Of a stretch of 64,000 nucleotides of DNA, positions 12,830-21,381 are shown one piece after another. The notes under the pieces were generated by a model, which worked only from the letters and a program-made list of their open reading frames with translations, did no database searches and was not told the origin of the DNA. How positions within the stretch are numbered: position 1 is the first letter of the stretch; each line of letters opens with the position of its first letter. Source of the stretch: Bacteroidales bacterium. Lineage in GTDB: Bacteria > Bacteroidota > Bacteroidia > Bacteroidales > VadinHA17. The position numbers and the translations under genes are program-made. The stretch lies in assembly GCA_003141895.1 (NCBI GenBank), contig PLNT01000007.1, positions 37,781-101,780 of the forward strand, written 5' to 3'.

Positions 12830-12853
12830 AAAAACCCCGCCAAAAAAGCAGGG
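12830..12853 (-). terminator. Rho-independent terminator downstream of dnaX
   Basis: On the minus strand CCCTGC pairs with GCGGGG (one G-T wobble) around a TTTTTTG loop, and TTTTT follows. It lies 135 bp past the dnaX stop and upstream of the secA promoter. Confidence 0.75.
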
Positions 12854-12987
12854 TCATAGACTTCCTGGAAAACTGTCGGGATTACGGGATTGTTTGATCC
12901 CCCGTTATATGCCTTCCACAATTAAAACTTTTTCATTTTGAGAAATGCCTGAGTGACGTGTGATTTACGTTAGGTTTCATTGAACAG

Positions 12988-14733
12988 CTATGTAATATCC
13001 AGATTAAACGTTTTCTTCATATTCTTAAGAATAGGATACTTATTTATAAGATAATTAAGCTTTTGTTCATCTGAATAAAGAATTTCACTCGTCTCTGAAA
13101 GGTCGATGGTTGTTTCAACGTCAAGGTCAGACAGGATAAACCTGCTCTCAAGAAAGGTCATGAGTTTAGTTTTATAATTTAAAATGAAGGTATCTTTTTG
13201 TGTAGCGTTGTTAAGATGGATCTTTATTAACTGATCATTCTCAAGTTCAGGTCTGATCGATTTAAACATGCTTACAATCCGGTTACCTTCGCCCTTCAGC
13301 TGATCAATAAACTCCTGCCACGCTATTTCAAATGCCGCAGTGGTAAATTCACTCCTGGTTTTCAGGGTCACTCCTGGATCATGCAGAACTGCTTTATCGG
13401 CTTGTTTTCCATCAGATTCCACATTCTCTGATATAACGTCTTTTATTGAAAATGTCTTTGAGGGTTTCTCAATAACAGGCTCATGCTTAGCCGGGATCAC
13501 TTCCTTATTAATGATCCTTGAATCGGAAGCAAGAACCTCATTATTTAAGATTTCTGATTTTGGGGAAAGAGGAATTTCTTCCTCCCTTTTCTTCATTTCT
13601 CCGCTATAAGGCTTTTTTTTTTCTGAGTTATCTTCCGGGTCATTCATTAAAGTACATAACCTTATCAGTGACAATTCAATATGCAAACGAGGATTCTTGC
13701 TATTTTTAAAATTCAGGTCGCAATTGTTACCAATATCCAGGGCTTTGAAAAGAAAATCGACAGGACAATTCCCGCTTTGCTGTGTATATCGTTTTTTAAT
13801 GGCAGGTGTAGCTTCAAGAAGACTCAGTGTTGATTCATCCTTGCTTACCAGCAGATCACGCAAATGACTATTGAGTCCGGATATGAAATTATGTCCATCA
13901 AATCCATTTTCCAAAACCTCGTTAAAAGTTAATAGTATAGTGGAGACATCGCCCATCATAGCGGCATCAACGCATTTAAAATAATATTCATAATCAAGCA
14001 CATTGAGATTCTCGATTACATCCTTATATGTAACTGCCTTCCCGCTAAGGCTCACTATCTGATCGAAAATTGACAGAGCATCGCGCAAGGCCCCGTCAGC
14101 TTTCTGTGCAATTATATGAAGAGCTTCCTCGGCTGCAGTTATACCTTCGCTTTTTGCTACAAATGTCAGTCTTCCAACAATATCCTCTATTCTTATCCTG
14201 TTAAAATCAAATATCTGACACCTTGAGAGAATAGTCGGGATTATTTTATGTTTTTCTGTTGTGGCCAAAATAAATATTGCATGAGCCGGTGGTTCTTCAA
14301 GCGTTTTAAGGAAAGCATTGAAAGCCGATGAGGATAACATGTGCACTTCATCTATTATATAGATACTATACTTACCAATCTGTGGAGGAATCCTTACCTG
14401 GTCGTTCAGACTTCGTATATCTTCAACTTTATTATTAGAGGCAGCGTCGAGTTCATGAATATTAAATGACCTTGATGAATTAAAAGACAGACACGATTCG
14501 CACTCATCGCATGCTTCAAGATTCTCACCGAGATTACTGCAGTTAATTGTCTTAGCGAAAATTCTCGCACAGGTTGTTTTCCCTACTCCCCTTGGTCCGC
14601 AAAAAAGATACGCATGCGCAAGGTGGTTGCTTTTAATAGCACTTTTCAGCGTATTTGTTATTGAATCCTGACCTATTACCATATCGAAGCTGGCGGGCCG
14701 GTATTTCCTTGCTGAAACTATGAAGTTTTCCAT
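12988..14733 (-). CDS. dnaX: DNA polymerase III subunits gamma and tau
   Basis: 581 residues; the clamp-loader ATPase. Walker A is GPRGVGKT (46-53). The zinc module uses C65, C75, C78 and C81. Walker B is DEVH (128-131) and the sensor-1 region is ATTEKHK. The collar domain ends near residue 365, and a low-complexity linker with a basic tail forms the tau extension. At codons 371-374 a run of ten A contains the canonical A-AAA-AAG slippery heptamer, with stops close by in both alternative frames. A shortened gamma-type product of about 376 residues is therefore plausible. The gene is transcribed away from the rpsF operon. Confidence 0.96.
   Translation of the reverse strand: MENFIVSARKYRPASFDMVIGQDSITNTLKSAIKSNHLAHAYLFCGPRGVGKTTCARIFAKTINCSNLGENLEACDECESCLSFNSSRSFNIHELDAASNNKVEDIRSLNDQVRIPPQIGKYSIYIIDEVHMLSSSAFNAFLKTLEEPPAHAIFILATTEKHKIIPTILSRCQIFDFNRIRIEDIVGRLTFVAKSEGITAAEEALHIIAQKADGALRDALSIFDQIVSLSGKAVTYKDVIENLNVLDYEYYFKCVDAAMMGDVSTILLTFNEVLENGFDGHNFISGLNSHLRDLLVSKDESTLSLLEATPAIKKRYTQQSGNCPVDFLFKALDIGNNCDLNFKNSKNPRLHIELSLIRLCTLMNDPEDNSEKKKPYSGEMKKREEEIPLSPKSEILNNEVLASDSRIINKEVIPAKHEPVIEKPSKTFSIKDVISENVESDGKQADKAVLHDPGVTLKTRSEFTTAAFEIAWQEFIDQLKGEGNRIVSMFKSIRPELENDQLIKIHLNNATQKDTFILNYKTKLMTFLESRFILSDLDVETTIDLSETSEILYSDEQKLNYLINKYPILKNMKKTFNLDIT
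13612..13623 (-). promoter_or_regulatory. Candidate programmed frameshift or slippage site in dnaX
   Basis: Codons GAA AAA AAA AAG (E371-K374) form an A10 run holding A-AAA-AAG in the correct phase. A -1 shift reads GCC TTA TAG, stopping after two codons. The +1 frame also stops, after about six codons. This is the arrangement known from E. coli (ribosomal frameshift) and Thermus (transcriptional slippage) dnaX. Confidence 0.6.
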
Positions 14734-14830
14734 AAAACAATAATCTTTTTTCTATATTCAATAAAGAACAAATATAATTAAAAAGCATACCTTATCAGAC
14801 ATGAAAAAGATTGAAAAATGAGAAATCCAT

Positions 14831-14888
14831 TAACCACAAAGGAGGCCGAGAGTTAAGAAGTTAGACAGCATTGAGTGCTTTGTGGTTA
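14831..14888. repeat. Inverted repeat of the TTAACCACAAAG spacer family
   Basis: TAACCACAAAG (14831-14841) is exactly complementary to CTTTGTGGTTA (14878-14888), and T-rich sequence follows. It sits in the divergent spacer between dnaX and rpsF. Related motifs recur at 43.67, 45.67 and 49.44 kb. Confidence 0.6.
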
Positions 14889-14906
14889 TTTTTTCATAAA
14901 TATTGT

Positions 14907-14936
14907 TTTGATTAAAGCAAAATAGTTGTACTTTTG
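14907..14936 (+). promoter_or_regulatory. Promoter of the rpsF-rpsR-rplI operon
   Basis: TTTG at 14907-14910, an 18-bp spacer and TACTTTTG at 14929-14936 match the Bacteroidota primary promoter (TTTG-N18/20-TAnnTTTG) very well. The start site should be near 14941, giving a leader of about 34 nt before rpsF. Confidence 0.8.
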
Positions 14937-14974
14937 CGAGCCAAAATCATATAACTAATAAACAAATAATTACT

Positions 14975-15328
14975 ATGTTAAATCAGTACGAAACCGTTTT
15001 CATTGCAACTCCCGTTTTATCTGAGAACCAGATGAAGGAAGCGGTACAGAAATTCAAGAAGGTCATCACCGATAACAGCGGTGAGATCGTTCATGAAGAA
15101 AACTGGGGTTTAAAAAAACTGGCCTATCCAATCCAGAAAAAGTCTACCGGCTTTTATTATCTGGTTGAATTTAAGGGCACAGGTGATCTAATTGAAAAAC
15201 TTGAGGTCCAATATCGCAGAGATGAAAGGATCATAAGGTTCTTAACTTTCAGGATGGAAAAATTTGCCGTCGAATATGCAGAGAAGAAGAGAAAACAGAA
15301 AGAATCAGGTAAAACAAAGGAGGAATAG
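14975..15328 (+). CDS. rpsF: 30S ribosomal protein bS6
   Basis: 117 residues. It starts [10 protein letters not shown], the typical bS6 opening, and carries the central [12 protein letters not shown] segment. A charged lysine/glutamate-rich tail follows. bS6 pairs with bS18 on the 30S platform. First gene of a three-gene ribosomal operon; rpsR follows after 3 bp. The last codons of rpsF contain the Shine-Dalgarno for rpsR. Confidence 0.97.
   Translation: MLNQYETVFIATPVLSENQMKEAVQKFKKVITDNSGEIVHEENWGLKKLAYPIQKKSTGFYYLVEFKGTGDLIEKLEVQYRRDERIIRFLTFRMEKFAVEYAEKKRKQKESGKTKEE
15316..15323 (+). promoter_or_regulatory. Strong Shine-Dalgarno of rpsR
   Basis: AAAGGAGG lies 8 nt before the rpsR ATG, overlapping the end of rpsF. 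Strong Shine-Dalgarnos are rare in this phylum; most genes in this window lack one. Confidence 0.8.
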
Positions 15329-15331
15329 ACT

Positions 15332-15601
15332 ATGGCACAGAACGAATCGGAAATCAGATATTTGACTCCACCGACTGTTGAGATCAAGAAAAAGAAATAC
15401 TGCAGATTTAAGAAGAACAGGATACGTTATATTGATTATAAAGATCCGGAATTTCTTAAAAAGTTTCTGAATGACCAGGGTAAAATTCTGCCACGCAGAA
15501 TTACGGGTACTTCGCTTAAATATCAGAGGAAAGTGGCAAAAGCCGTTAAAAGAGCCAGGCATATTGCTCTTCTTCCTTATGTTACTGATCTTTTAAAATA
15601 A
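15332..15601 (+). CDS. rpsR: 30S ribosomal protein bS18
   Basis: 89 residues with the conserved KYCRFKK, DYKD, LPRRITG and HIALLPY blocks of bS18. It binds bS6 on the small-subunit platform. In Bacteroidota ribosome structures bS18 is one of the proteins that sequester the 16S 3' tail, which makes its strong Shine-Dalgarno noteworthy. rplI follows after 12 bp. Confidence 0.97.
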   Translation: MAQNESEIRYLTPPTVEIKKKKYCRFKKNRIRYIDYKDPEFLKKFLNDQGKILPRRITGTSLKYQRKVAKAVKRARHIALLPYVTDLLK

Positions 15602-15606
15602 GGAGG
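15600..15606 (+). promoter_or_regulatory. Strong Shine-Dalgarno of rplI
   Basis: AAGGAGG ends 7 nt before the rplI ATG and overlaps the rpsR stop codon. Confidence 0.75.
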
Positions 15607-15613
15607 ATACAAT

Positions 15614-16060
15614 ATGGAAATTATTTTAATACAGGACGTCAACAAGCTGGGACAAAAGGACGATTTAGTGAATGTTAAAGCCGGTTACGGAAGGAACTTT
15701 CTCATACCAAGAGGCTATGCCGTGGCTGCGACACCATCAGCAAAAAAGATGCATACTGAAAACCTTCGTCAGAGGGCTCACAAGGAAGAAAAGATTAAGA
15801 TTGCAGCACAGGCGCTTGCCAGTAAGCTGGAAGGCTTAAAAATTGTTGTGGGTGCAAAAACGAGTACTTCCGGAAAAATCTTCGGATCGGTAAATACAAT
15901 TCAGATTGCTGAATCTCTTAAAGAAAAAGGATATGATATTGACCGTAAAAACATAACTCTTCCTGAAGATCAGATCAAGGAAATAGGAAGTTACAAAGCT
16001 ATTATCAAATTGCACCGCGATGTAAAAGTTGAGGTTGAATTTGAAATACAGGGGGAATAA
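15614..16060 (+). CDS. rplI: 50S ribosomal protein bL9
   Basis: 148 residues. The N-terminal domain has the MEIILIQDVNKLGQKDD opening and the GYGRNFLIPRGYA signature. A long connecting helix (about 40-75) leads to the C-terminal domain. Last gene of the operon, followed by a terminator. Confidence 0.97.
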   Translation: MEIILIQDVNKLGQKDDLVNVKAGYGRNFLIPRGYAVAATPSAKKMHTENLRQRAHKEEKIKIAAQALASKLEGLKIVVGAKTSTSGKIFGSVNTIQIAESLKEKGYDIDRKNITLPEDQIKEIGSYKAIIKLHRDVKVEVEFEIQGE

Positions 16061-16086
16061 ATTATTCTTAGAATATTTTTAAAAAG

Positions 16087-16112
16087 AGACGTCCATCAAG
16101 GCGTCTTTTTTT
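16087..16112 (+). terminator. Terminator of the rpsF-rpsR-rplI operon
   Basis: AGACG (16087-16091) pairs with CGTCT (16102-16106), loop of 10, then a run of T. It lies between rplI and the convergent LptD-like gene. Confidence 0.75.
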
Positions 16113-16118
16113 ATGCCT

Positions 16119-18869
16119 TTAATATGTATCGTGGAAATCTTTTCTCCGATCGTATTTAAGATCACCAAGGACCGAAGCTTTTACCCTGATAGTGAAATTC
16201 CAGCTCGCCAGATAACCATTCGGTACCCAGTTCAGACTCATGGTCCAGCAGTGCAGATCACGGCTAATCCCTATATTTGTAACAGTTACAGCCCTGGCAG
16301 CAAAATCGTATCCGCTTGTAAACGTCGCCGCCATTTTCTTAGTAATTGTCGCACTGCCATTGAACGTCAGATACTGATTAAGTGAAGACTTCGCACCTGT
16401 ATTTGTATAAGACAAACTATAACTCAGATTAAGTGTCCATGGAAAATCAAAAATAGGATAACCATATTTATCTCTTGCCACTGCTGCTGTTGGAGAAATT
16501 TCCTGTCCATTAACTCCACTTTTGGTTATCTGATCAGGAAATTGCATTGCTTGTCCCTGCTGCTGCAGACCCTGATTAAGAGCATTCGTTGCGCCACCTG
16601 TTTTGTTCTTATCCTTGTTTTTCTTAAGTAAATCACTAAGGCTGAAATCAACCCCTGTGCTGAAACTGGTAAGTCTCATGAGTCTCCTGTCCTGGGAATA
16701 TAAAAATTTGTTGATAGTATTCCCAACGCTATCAAGACCATATAGTGAAAAAGCACTTCGTGCAGAAAGGCTGATATTATTAAGGATAGTTGTTCTTATA
16801 TCAATCGCGACGGGAGCCCATTTAAATTGATCGGCAAAAATGTTATATGAGGTACCTACGCTTAAATTATCAATAAGCTTTAATTTTTTAGGTTTTCCTG
16901 TTGTATCATTTCTCTCGAAAATTTTACCTTCTACGATATTAACCAGGTTAAAACCTATATTCCCGCTTTTTTGTGAAAGCGAAGGTGTACCAAAAATATT
17001 TCCGTCAAAAACTGAATATTTAGAGTAGTTTCCTAAAGTATCAGTCTGTACCTGTCTGTACATTTTAGAACTTAGTCCTGACAAAGCAGGAGTAAAACTA
17101 AAGGTTACGGAAGGTTTTATCACATGCCGGATTGACTGCAGTCTTGAATTCGGATTATTAAAGGTGTACATACCGAATAACTGTGGGTTAAAACCTGTAC
17201 TGATAGTCGGGTTTACAGCCTGACCATAAAAAAGACCATGCAAGGTATCATTAACGGTTACCGACCGGGTCGGATCAAATACCTTCAAAATCTTTTGAGA
17301 ATACATGACTCCTGAATAAGTAATTGACGGGGAAATTGAAAAATTTTTGAAAGGATTTATCTGTATACTCAATGGCATATCCTGTTTAAACCCGTTTTTC
17401 ATATTCTTCCAGATAGCTGAAGTAAACAGAAGAGTGTCTCGTGTATCAATCTGATTATCAAGAGATGCGGTATATGACAATTGGATCTCCTCATACCATT
17501 TTGGCTTTCCGGAACTATTCTTGGATTTAAACGGATATATTCTTCCCATATTAAAACTGCCCTTTGGAAGATTAAGGCTCACGGTTTTGTTTTTAACGTT
17601 CTGACTATGATTTGCACTTATTGATAAATTGAAAGGTGTTCCATCCCATGATTTTGAATAGCTCACACTCGATTGACGTTGTGTAGTCACGTGGTCGCTT
17701 ACATTATAACTGTTATTCTGGTCATATCCGCTTGAACTCATGTTTACACTGGCTGCGAATCTTGAACCCGGCGAAGACTTTGGATCCTGCGTAAAGATCC
17801 ATCCTAAACGGTAGTTTTTTGATTCTGAAAAATCCTGTAGTCCCTGGTGTCCTGCTATATTATCTGCATAACTGAAAGAAAAATTTCCGTTATATTTATA
17901 TAATCTTTTATAATCACTTTGCGCTGTTCCAATCCAGGATCCGTTCGCATATACACTTCCCTTTATCGCCAGGTCAAAATAATCATTAATCGCAAAATAA
18001 TACCCTCCATCGCTAAGTGAGAATCCCCTGACACGTTCTTCACCATATCGCGGAATAAGAATACCTGAAGCAGCCCTTTTTGTCTGAATTGGGATAAAAG
18101 CAAAAGGAATTGCAAGCGGCAAAGGAATTCCCTCAACCACCAGGTTTCCTGGACCGGAGATAATTTTTTTCCCTGGATAAACTTTGGCCTTTGGCAGATT
18201 TATGTAGAAATGCGGAGTATCGGCATTACAAGTGGAGTAAGTGCTGTGAGAAATGTTCGATGTACCATCTTCGAGAAGTTTGGTAAACTGGCTATGCAAA
18301 AGGCCAGCATCCTGTTTAGTTATAATATTCTTAATCAGTGCTTTGCGAGTCTTGAAATTATAAGTTAACTCATCAGATTCAAATGCATTGGAACCTTGTT
18401 TAAATGATGGTTTACCAATGACTTTACCTGTTGTATCCCGTCGGCCGATGGCAAACAAAAGGTTCGTTTCCATATTAATTACAATCGAATCTGCCTTGAC
18501 TTCTATGTCTTGATAGTCAATAACAGCATTCTTAACCAGTATCCACTGTTTATTTTTTAAATCTCTTTTACTTAATTGGACTGCCTTATATGTAATCTTT
18601 GAGTCTATCCCTGCATTTGATGGCTTGCGGACTTTCAAAGGAAGAGTATCAACGCTGACAGAATCCTTCGCTACTACTAATATATCGGACACTGTTTTTA
18701 ATGTGTCGGATAGTGTTTTGTTGATAATTGTTTTGCTTTGCTGAGAGAACAAGCAAAATGATTGGACCACGAAAAGGAACAATAGAAGTAACCGCTTTTC
18801 TTTAAAAAAATACAACTTAAATGCTATTTTTGTATAGTTTTTTTGGGTACCATCACGATGCCTGCGCAA
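16119..18869 (-). CDS. LptD-like outer-membrane LPS assembly protein
   Basis: Up to 916 residues. A hydrophobic signal segment (LLLLFLFVVQSF) is followed by an OstA/LptA-like beta-jellyroll region (about 90-230) and then a large beta-barrel region rich in alternating aromatic strands, ending in an aromatic C-terminal segment. The family inserts lipopolysaccharide in the outer leaflet. The start is uncertain. No ATG is available, and the first codon at 18869 is TTG. A -7-like TAGTTTTG on the minus strand (18874-18867) overlaps it, which would put the start site downstream and favour the TTG at 18815 (898 residues, start just before the signal peptide). The gene is divergent from the amidase. 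Confidence 0.8.
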   Translation of the reverse strand: MRRHRDGTQKNYTKIAFKLYFFKEKRLLLLFLFVVQSFCLFSQQSKTIINKTLSDTLKTVSDILVVAKDSVSVDTLPLKVRKPSNAGIDSKITYKAVQLSKRDLKNKQWILVKNAVIDYQDIEVKADSIVINMETNLLFAIGRRDTTGKVIGKPSFKQGSNAFESDELTYNFKTRKALIKNIITKQDAGLLHSQFTKLLEDGTSNISHSTYSTCNADTPHFYINLPKAKVYPGKKIISGPGNLVVEGIPLPLAIPFAFIPIQTKRAASGILIPRYGEERVRGFSLSDGGYYFAINDYFDLAIKGSVYANGSWIGTAQSDYKRLYKYNGNFSFSYADNIAGHQGLQDFSESKNYRLGWIFTQDPKSSPGSRFAASVNMSSSGYDQNNSYNVSDHVTTQRQSSVSYSKSWDGTPFNLSISANHSQNVKNKTVSLNLPKGSFNMGRIYPFKSKNSSGKPKWYEEIQLSYTASLDNQIDTRDTLLFTSAIWKNMKNGFKQDMPLSIQINPFKNFSISPSITYSGVMYSQKILKVFDPTRSVTVNDTLHGLFYGQAVNPTISTGFNPQLFGMYTFNNPNSRLQSIRHVIKPSVTFSFTPALSGLSSKMYRQVQTDTLGNYSKYSVFDGNIFGTPSLSQKSGNIGFNLVNIVEGKIFERNDTTGKPKKLKLIDNLSVGTSYNIFADQFKWAPVAIDIRTTILNNISLSARSAFSLYGLDSVGNTINKFLYSQDRRLMRLTSFSTGVDFSLSDLLKKNKDKNKTGGATNALNQGLQQQGQAMQFPDQITKSGVNGQEISPTAAVARDKYGYPIFDFPWTLNLSYSLSYTNTGAKSSLNQYLTFNGSATITKKMAATFTSGYDFAARAVTVTNIGISRDLHCWTMSLNWVPNGYLASWNFTIRVKASVLGDLKYDRRKDFHDTY
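18825..18832 (+). promoter_or_regulatory. Putative -7 promoter element of the amidase gene
   Basis: TATTTTTG matches TAnnTTTG and would give a leader of about 58 nt before the ATG at 18896. It lies inside the 5' end of the divergent LptD-like frame. No TTTG at -33. Confidence 0.4.
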
Positions 18870-18874
18870 AACTA
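18867..18874 (-). promoter_or_regulatory. Putative -7 element of the LptD-like gene
   Basis: On the minus strand it reads TAGTTTTG, a match to TAnnTTTG. If used, translation cannot start at the TTG at 18869. No -33 match is seen. Confidence 0.35.
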
Positions 18875-18895
18875 ATTAAAAAACATTAACTAAGA

Positions 18896-20083
18896 ATGAG
18901 TACAGGAATTAAAAACGGGAAACATCATACCTTTAATATATATAATCTGACTTTGTTTTTTCTTTTTATTGTTACGACATGTTATACCTCACCTGCGAAC
19001 GGAATAAATGACGAAAAAAAACGTGTTATTGTGATCGATGCCGGACATGGTGGTAAGGACCCTGGAGCAATAGGCTCAAATGGTACCCAGGAGAAAGAAG
19101 TAACTCTTGCAATTGCCCTCAAAACGGGTGAATATATTAAACGAAACATCAAAAATGTTATCGTAATCTATACTCGCAGAGATGATTCGACAGTTGACCT
19201 GAGAGACAGACCTAAAATTGCAAACAAAGCTAATGCAGATCTGTTTATATCTATTCATGCCAACTGGGCTAAATCAAAAAGCGTGATGGGTCCTGAAACA
19301 TATATTATGGGCTATACCAAAGAACAGGCTAACCTGGAGATAGCCATGACTGAAAACTCAGTAATGTTGCGTGAAGACGATTATTCAACAAAATATGAAG
19401 GATTTGACCCGAAATCATCCGAATCATACATAATGTTTTCACTTACACAGAAGGTTTTTCATGAGCAGAGCACTGATCTTGCATCTAAAATTCAACAACA
19501 ATTCAGGGAGAGAGTTAAACGAAATGACCGTGATGTTAAACAAGCAGGCTTCTGGGTTTTATACAATACAAAGATGCCCAGCGTTCTAATTGAAACTGGT
19601 TTTATTACTAATCCTTCAGAGGAGAAATATCTTAATTCTAAGGACGGACAAAACTATATAGCGTCTTCAATATCAATGGCTTGCATGGACTATTTGAATA
19701 CAATTGACAGCAGGAGCAACATGACATCTGAAAAAAAAAATGATCCTGACCAGGATACGGATACCTTGCTGATCACCGATACCATTAATTATCAGGATGA
19801 AATATCATTTAAAATTCAGGTTACATCATCAGCAAATAAAATTGAAATAAAACCTGAAAATTTCAATGGACTTAGTGACGTTACTGAAATAAAATCAGGT
19901 GGAAGATTCAAATATACTTCGGGCCTCTTCACTGATTTTTCAGATGCAGTCGGTTACAGAAAAAAAATTGAAACTTATTATCCTGATGCGTTTGTAGTTG
20001 CGATTAAAGACAACAAAATAGTACCTTTACAGCAAGCACTTGAACAGAAAAGAAAAACAGAAAAGAAAAACAAAAAAGATTAA
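18896..20083 (+). CDS. N-acetylmuramoyl-L-alanine amidase with C-terminal SPOR-like domain
   Basis: 395 residues. An N-terminal hydrophobic segment (about 17-32) serves as export signal. The Amidase_3 catalytic domain runs from about 43 to 265, with the zinc-ligand segment VIDAGHGGKDPGA (H51), SIHANW and the catalytic-glutamate block VLIETGFITNPSEE. The C-terminus (about 305-380) resembles a SPOR-type peptidoglycan-binding module (FKIQVTSS, then KYTSGLFTDFSDA). The family cleaves the amide bond between MurNAc and the stem peptide during cell separation. The MCE protein follows after 3 bp, so the two are probably co-transcribed. Confidence 0.92.
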   Translation: MSTGIKNGKHHTFNIYNLTLFFLFIVTTCYTSPANGINDEKKRVIVIDAGHGGKDPGAIGSNGTQEKEVTLAIALKTGEYIKRNIKNVIVIYTRRDDSTVDLRDRPKIANKANADLFISIHANWAKSKSVMGPETYIMGYTKEQANLEIAMTENSVMLREDDYSTKYEGFDPKSSESYIMFSLTQKVFHEQSTDLASKIQQQFRERVKRNDRDVKQAGFWVLYNTKMPSVLIETGFITNPSEEKYLNSKDGQNYIASSISMACMDYLNTIDSRSNMTSEKKNDPDQDTDTLLITDTINYQDEISFKIQVTSSANKIEIKPENFNGLSDVTEIKSGGRFKYTSGLFTDFSDAVGYRKKIETYYPDAFVVAIKDNKIVPLQQALEQKRKTEKKNKKD

Positions 20084-20086
20084 TAA

Positions 20087-21040
20087 ATGAAAAAGATCTC
20101 GAATGAAGTTAAAGTTGGAGGTATAGCACTACTGACACTCATAGTTTTTGTATGGCTCTTTAATTTTCTTAAGGGGAAAGACTTTTTAAAAACTACAGAT
20201 ACATATTATTCAGTATACGATAAAGTTGGAGGACTTGCGGAATCCAGTCCAGTTGAAATAAACGGATACAAGGTTGGTGTTGTCAGGTCAATAGATTTTA
20301 TTGATGCAACAAGTGGCAGACTGCTTGTAATCTTTTCGGTAAGCAAGAATTTTAAGCTTCCCAGGAATACGGTTGCCGAAATTGTTCCAATATCCCTTCT
20401 TGGAGGTATGAAAGTGCAATTTGTGTATGGTAAAGGCCCGGGAACATATGCCATTGGAGACACCATTCCGGGTAAGCTTGCTGAATCCCTGACAGATAAA
20501 ATTGATACTGAGATTTTACCTGTAAAAGAAAAAATGGCTAATCTCATTGTTGCCCTCGATTCTGTCATTGTGTCAATAGGAGATGTGATGAATCCCCAAT
20601 TCAAAAAAGCATTCGCAGGTACCATGGATCATTTGAACAATACAAGTGCAAGTCTCGATAAAGTTCTCGGAGCCAAACAACAGGAATTAGCTGCTACTGT
20701 GGATAATATCAATAAATTCACAAAGATGTTATCTGATAACTCAGAAAAGATGGGTAATACATTTGGCAAACTTGAAACAATAGCCGATACACTTAATGCG
20801 GCGGATGTTCACGCTTCCGTGACAAAACTGAAAGCAAGCCTTGAAAACGCCTCATCGCTTATGGAAAAGCTCAATAATGGAAAAGGAAGCGCCGGACAAT
20901 TTCTTACAAATGACACTCTTTATACAAATCTTAGCAGCAGTATCGAGAGTTTGAACCTGCTTTTAAAGGATATAAAATCCAATCCGAAAAGATATGTACA
21001 TTTTTCACTCTTTGGCAAGAAGAACACTCCGTCTAAATAA
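20087..21040 (+). CDS. MlaD-family (MCE) lipid-transport protein
   Basis: 317 residues with one N-terminal membrane helix (about 12-28), a MCE/MlaD domain (about 38-115) and a long helical C-terminal part rich in LDKVL/NNI segments. MCE proteins form the periplasmic hexamer of phospholipid transporters. The MlaE permease and MlaF ATPase are not in this window. It is coupled to the amidase with 3 bp spacing, a conserved pairing in the phylum as far as I recall. Confidence 0.9.
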   Translation: MKKISNEVKVGGIALLTLIVFVWLFNFLKGKDFLKTTDTYYSVYDKVGGLAESSPVEINGYKVGVVRSIDFIDATSGRLLVIFSVSKNFKLPRNTVAEIVPISLLGGMKVQFVYGKGPGTYAIGDTIPGKLAESLTDKIDTEILPVKEKMANLIVALDSVIVSIGDVMNPQFKKAFAGTMDHLNNTSASLDKVLGAKQQELAATVDNINKFTKMLSDNSEKMGNTFGKLETIADTLNAADVHASVTKLKASLENASSLMEKLNNGKGSAGQFLTNDTLYTNLSSSIESLNLLLKDIKSNPKRYVHFSLFGKKNTPSK

Positions 21041-21381
21041 TAGCACTATAAAATTCAGATAATCTTGATCTTAAAAAACCTCGCTGAATCGATGACAAAA
21101 TAGTCCTCATTTTAGTCATTTGATGTTGAATTTTGAGTAACATTTTATAATGAATTGTATTACACCAACAAACTGTTATCATTATTGATATAATTCTGAT
21201 AATAAGCATTTTAACTAATTAAAAAAAAAATTCATTTATAAGTTGCTGAAGGTTAAAAACATATACTTTTTTTGAGAAAGTCAAGCAAAAAAAATTTTTT
21301 TTATTAGTTTTTTTTTTACAAATATTGCTACGTGAATCGGATTGATTCTAGACCTTGAAATTTTTTAAAAAACCAACCTAA
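21041..21381. other. AT-rich spacer upstream of dnaA
   Basis: 341 bp without a gene. It holds an imperfect hairpin just after the MCE stop (arms near 21092-21101 and 21109-21119) and long A and T runs at about 21222-21325. I searched for TTATCCACA-type DnaA boxes and a TAnnTTTG promoter and saw no convincing copy of either, so I do not call an origin. Confidence 0.5.

Noticed and set aside
21041..21381. Replication origin next to dnaA
   Set aside because: AT-rich runs are present, but I could not find a cluster of TTATCCACA-type DnaA boxes, and in this phylum oriC is often not beside dnaA.
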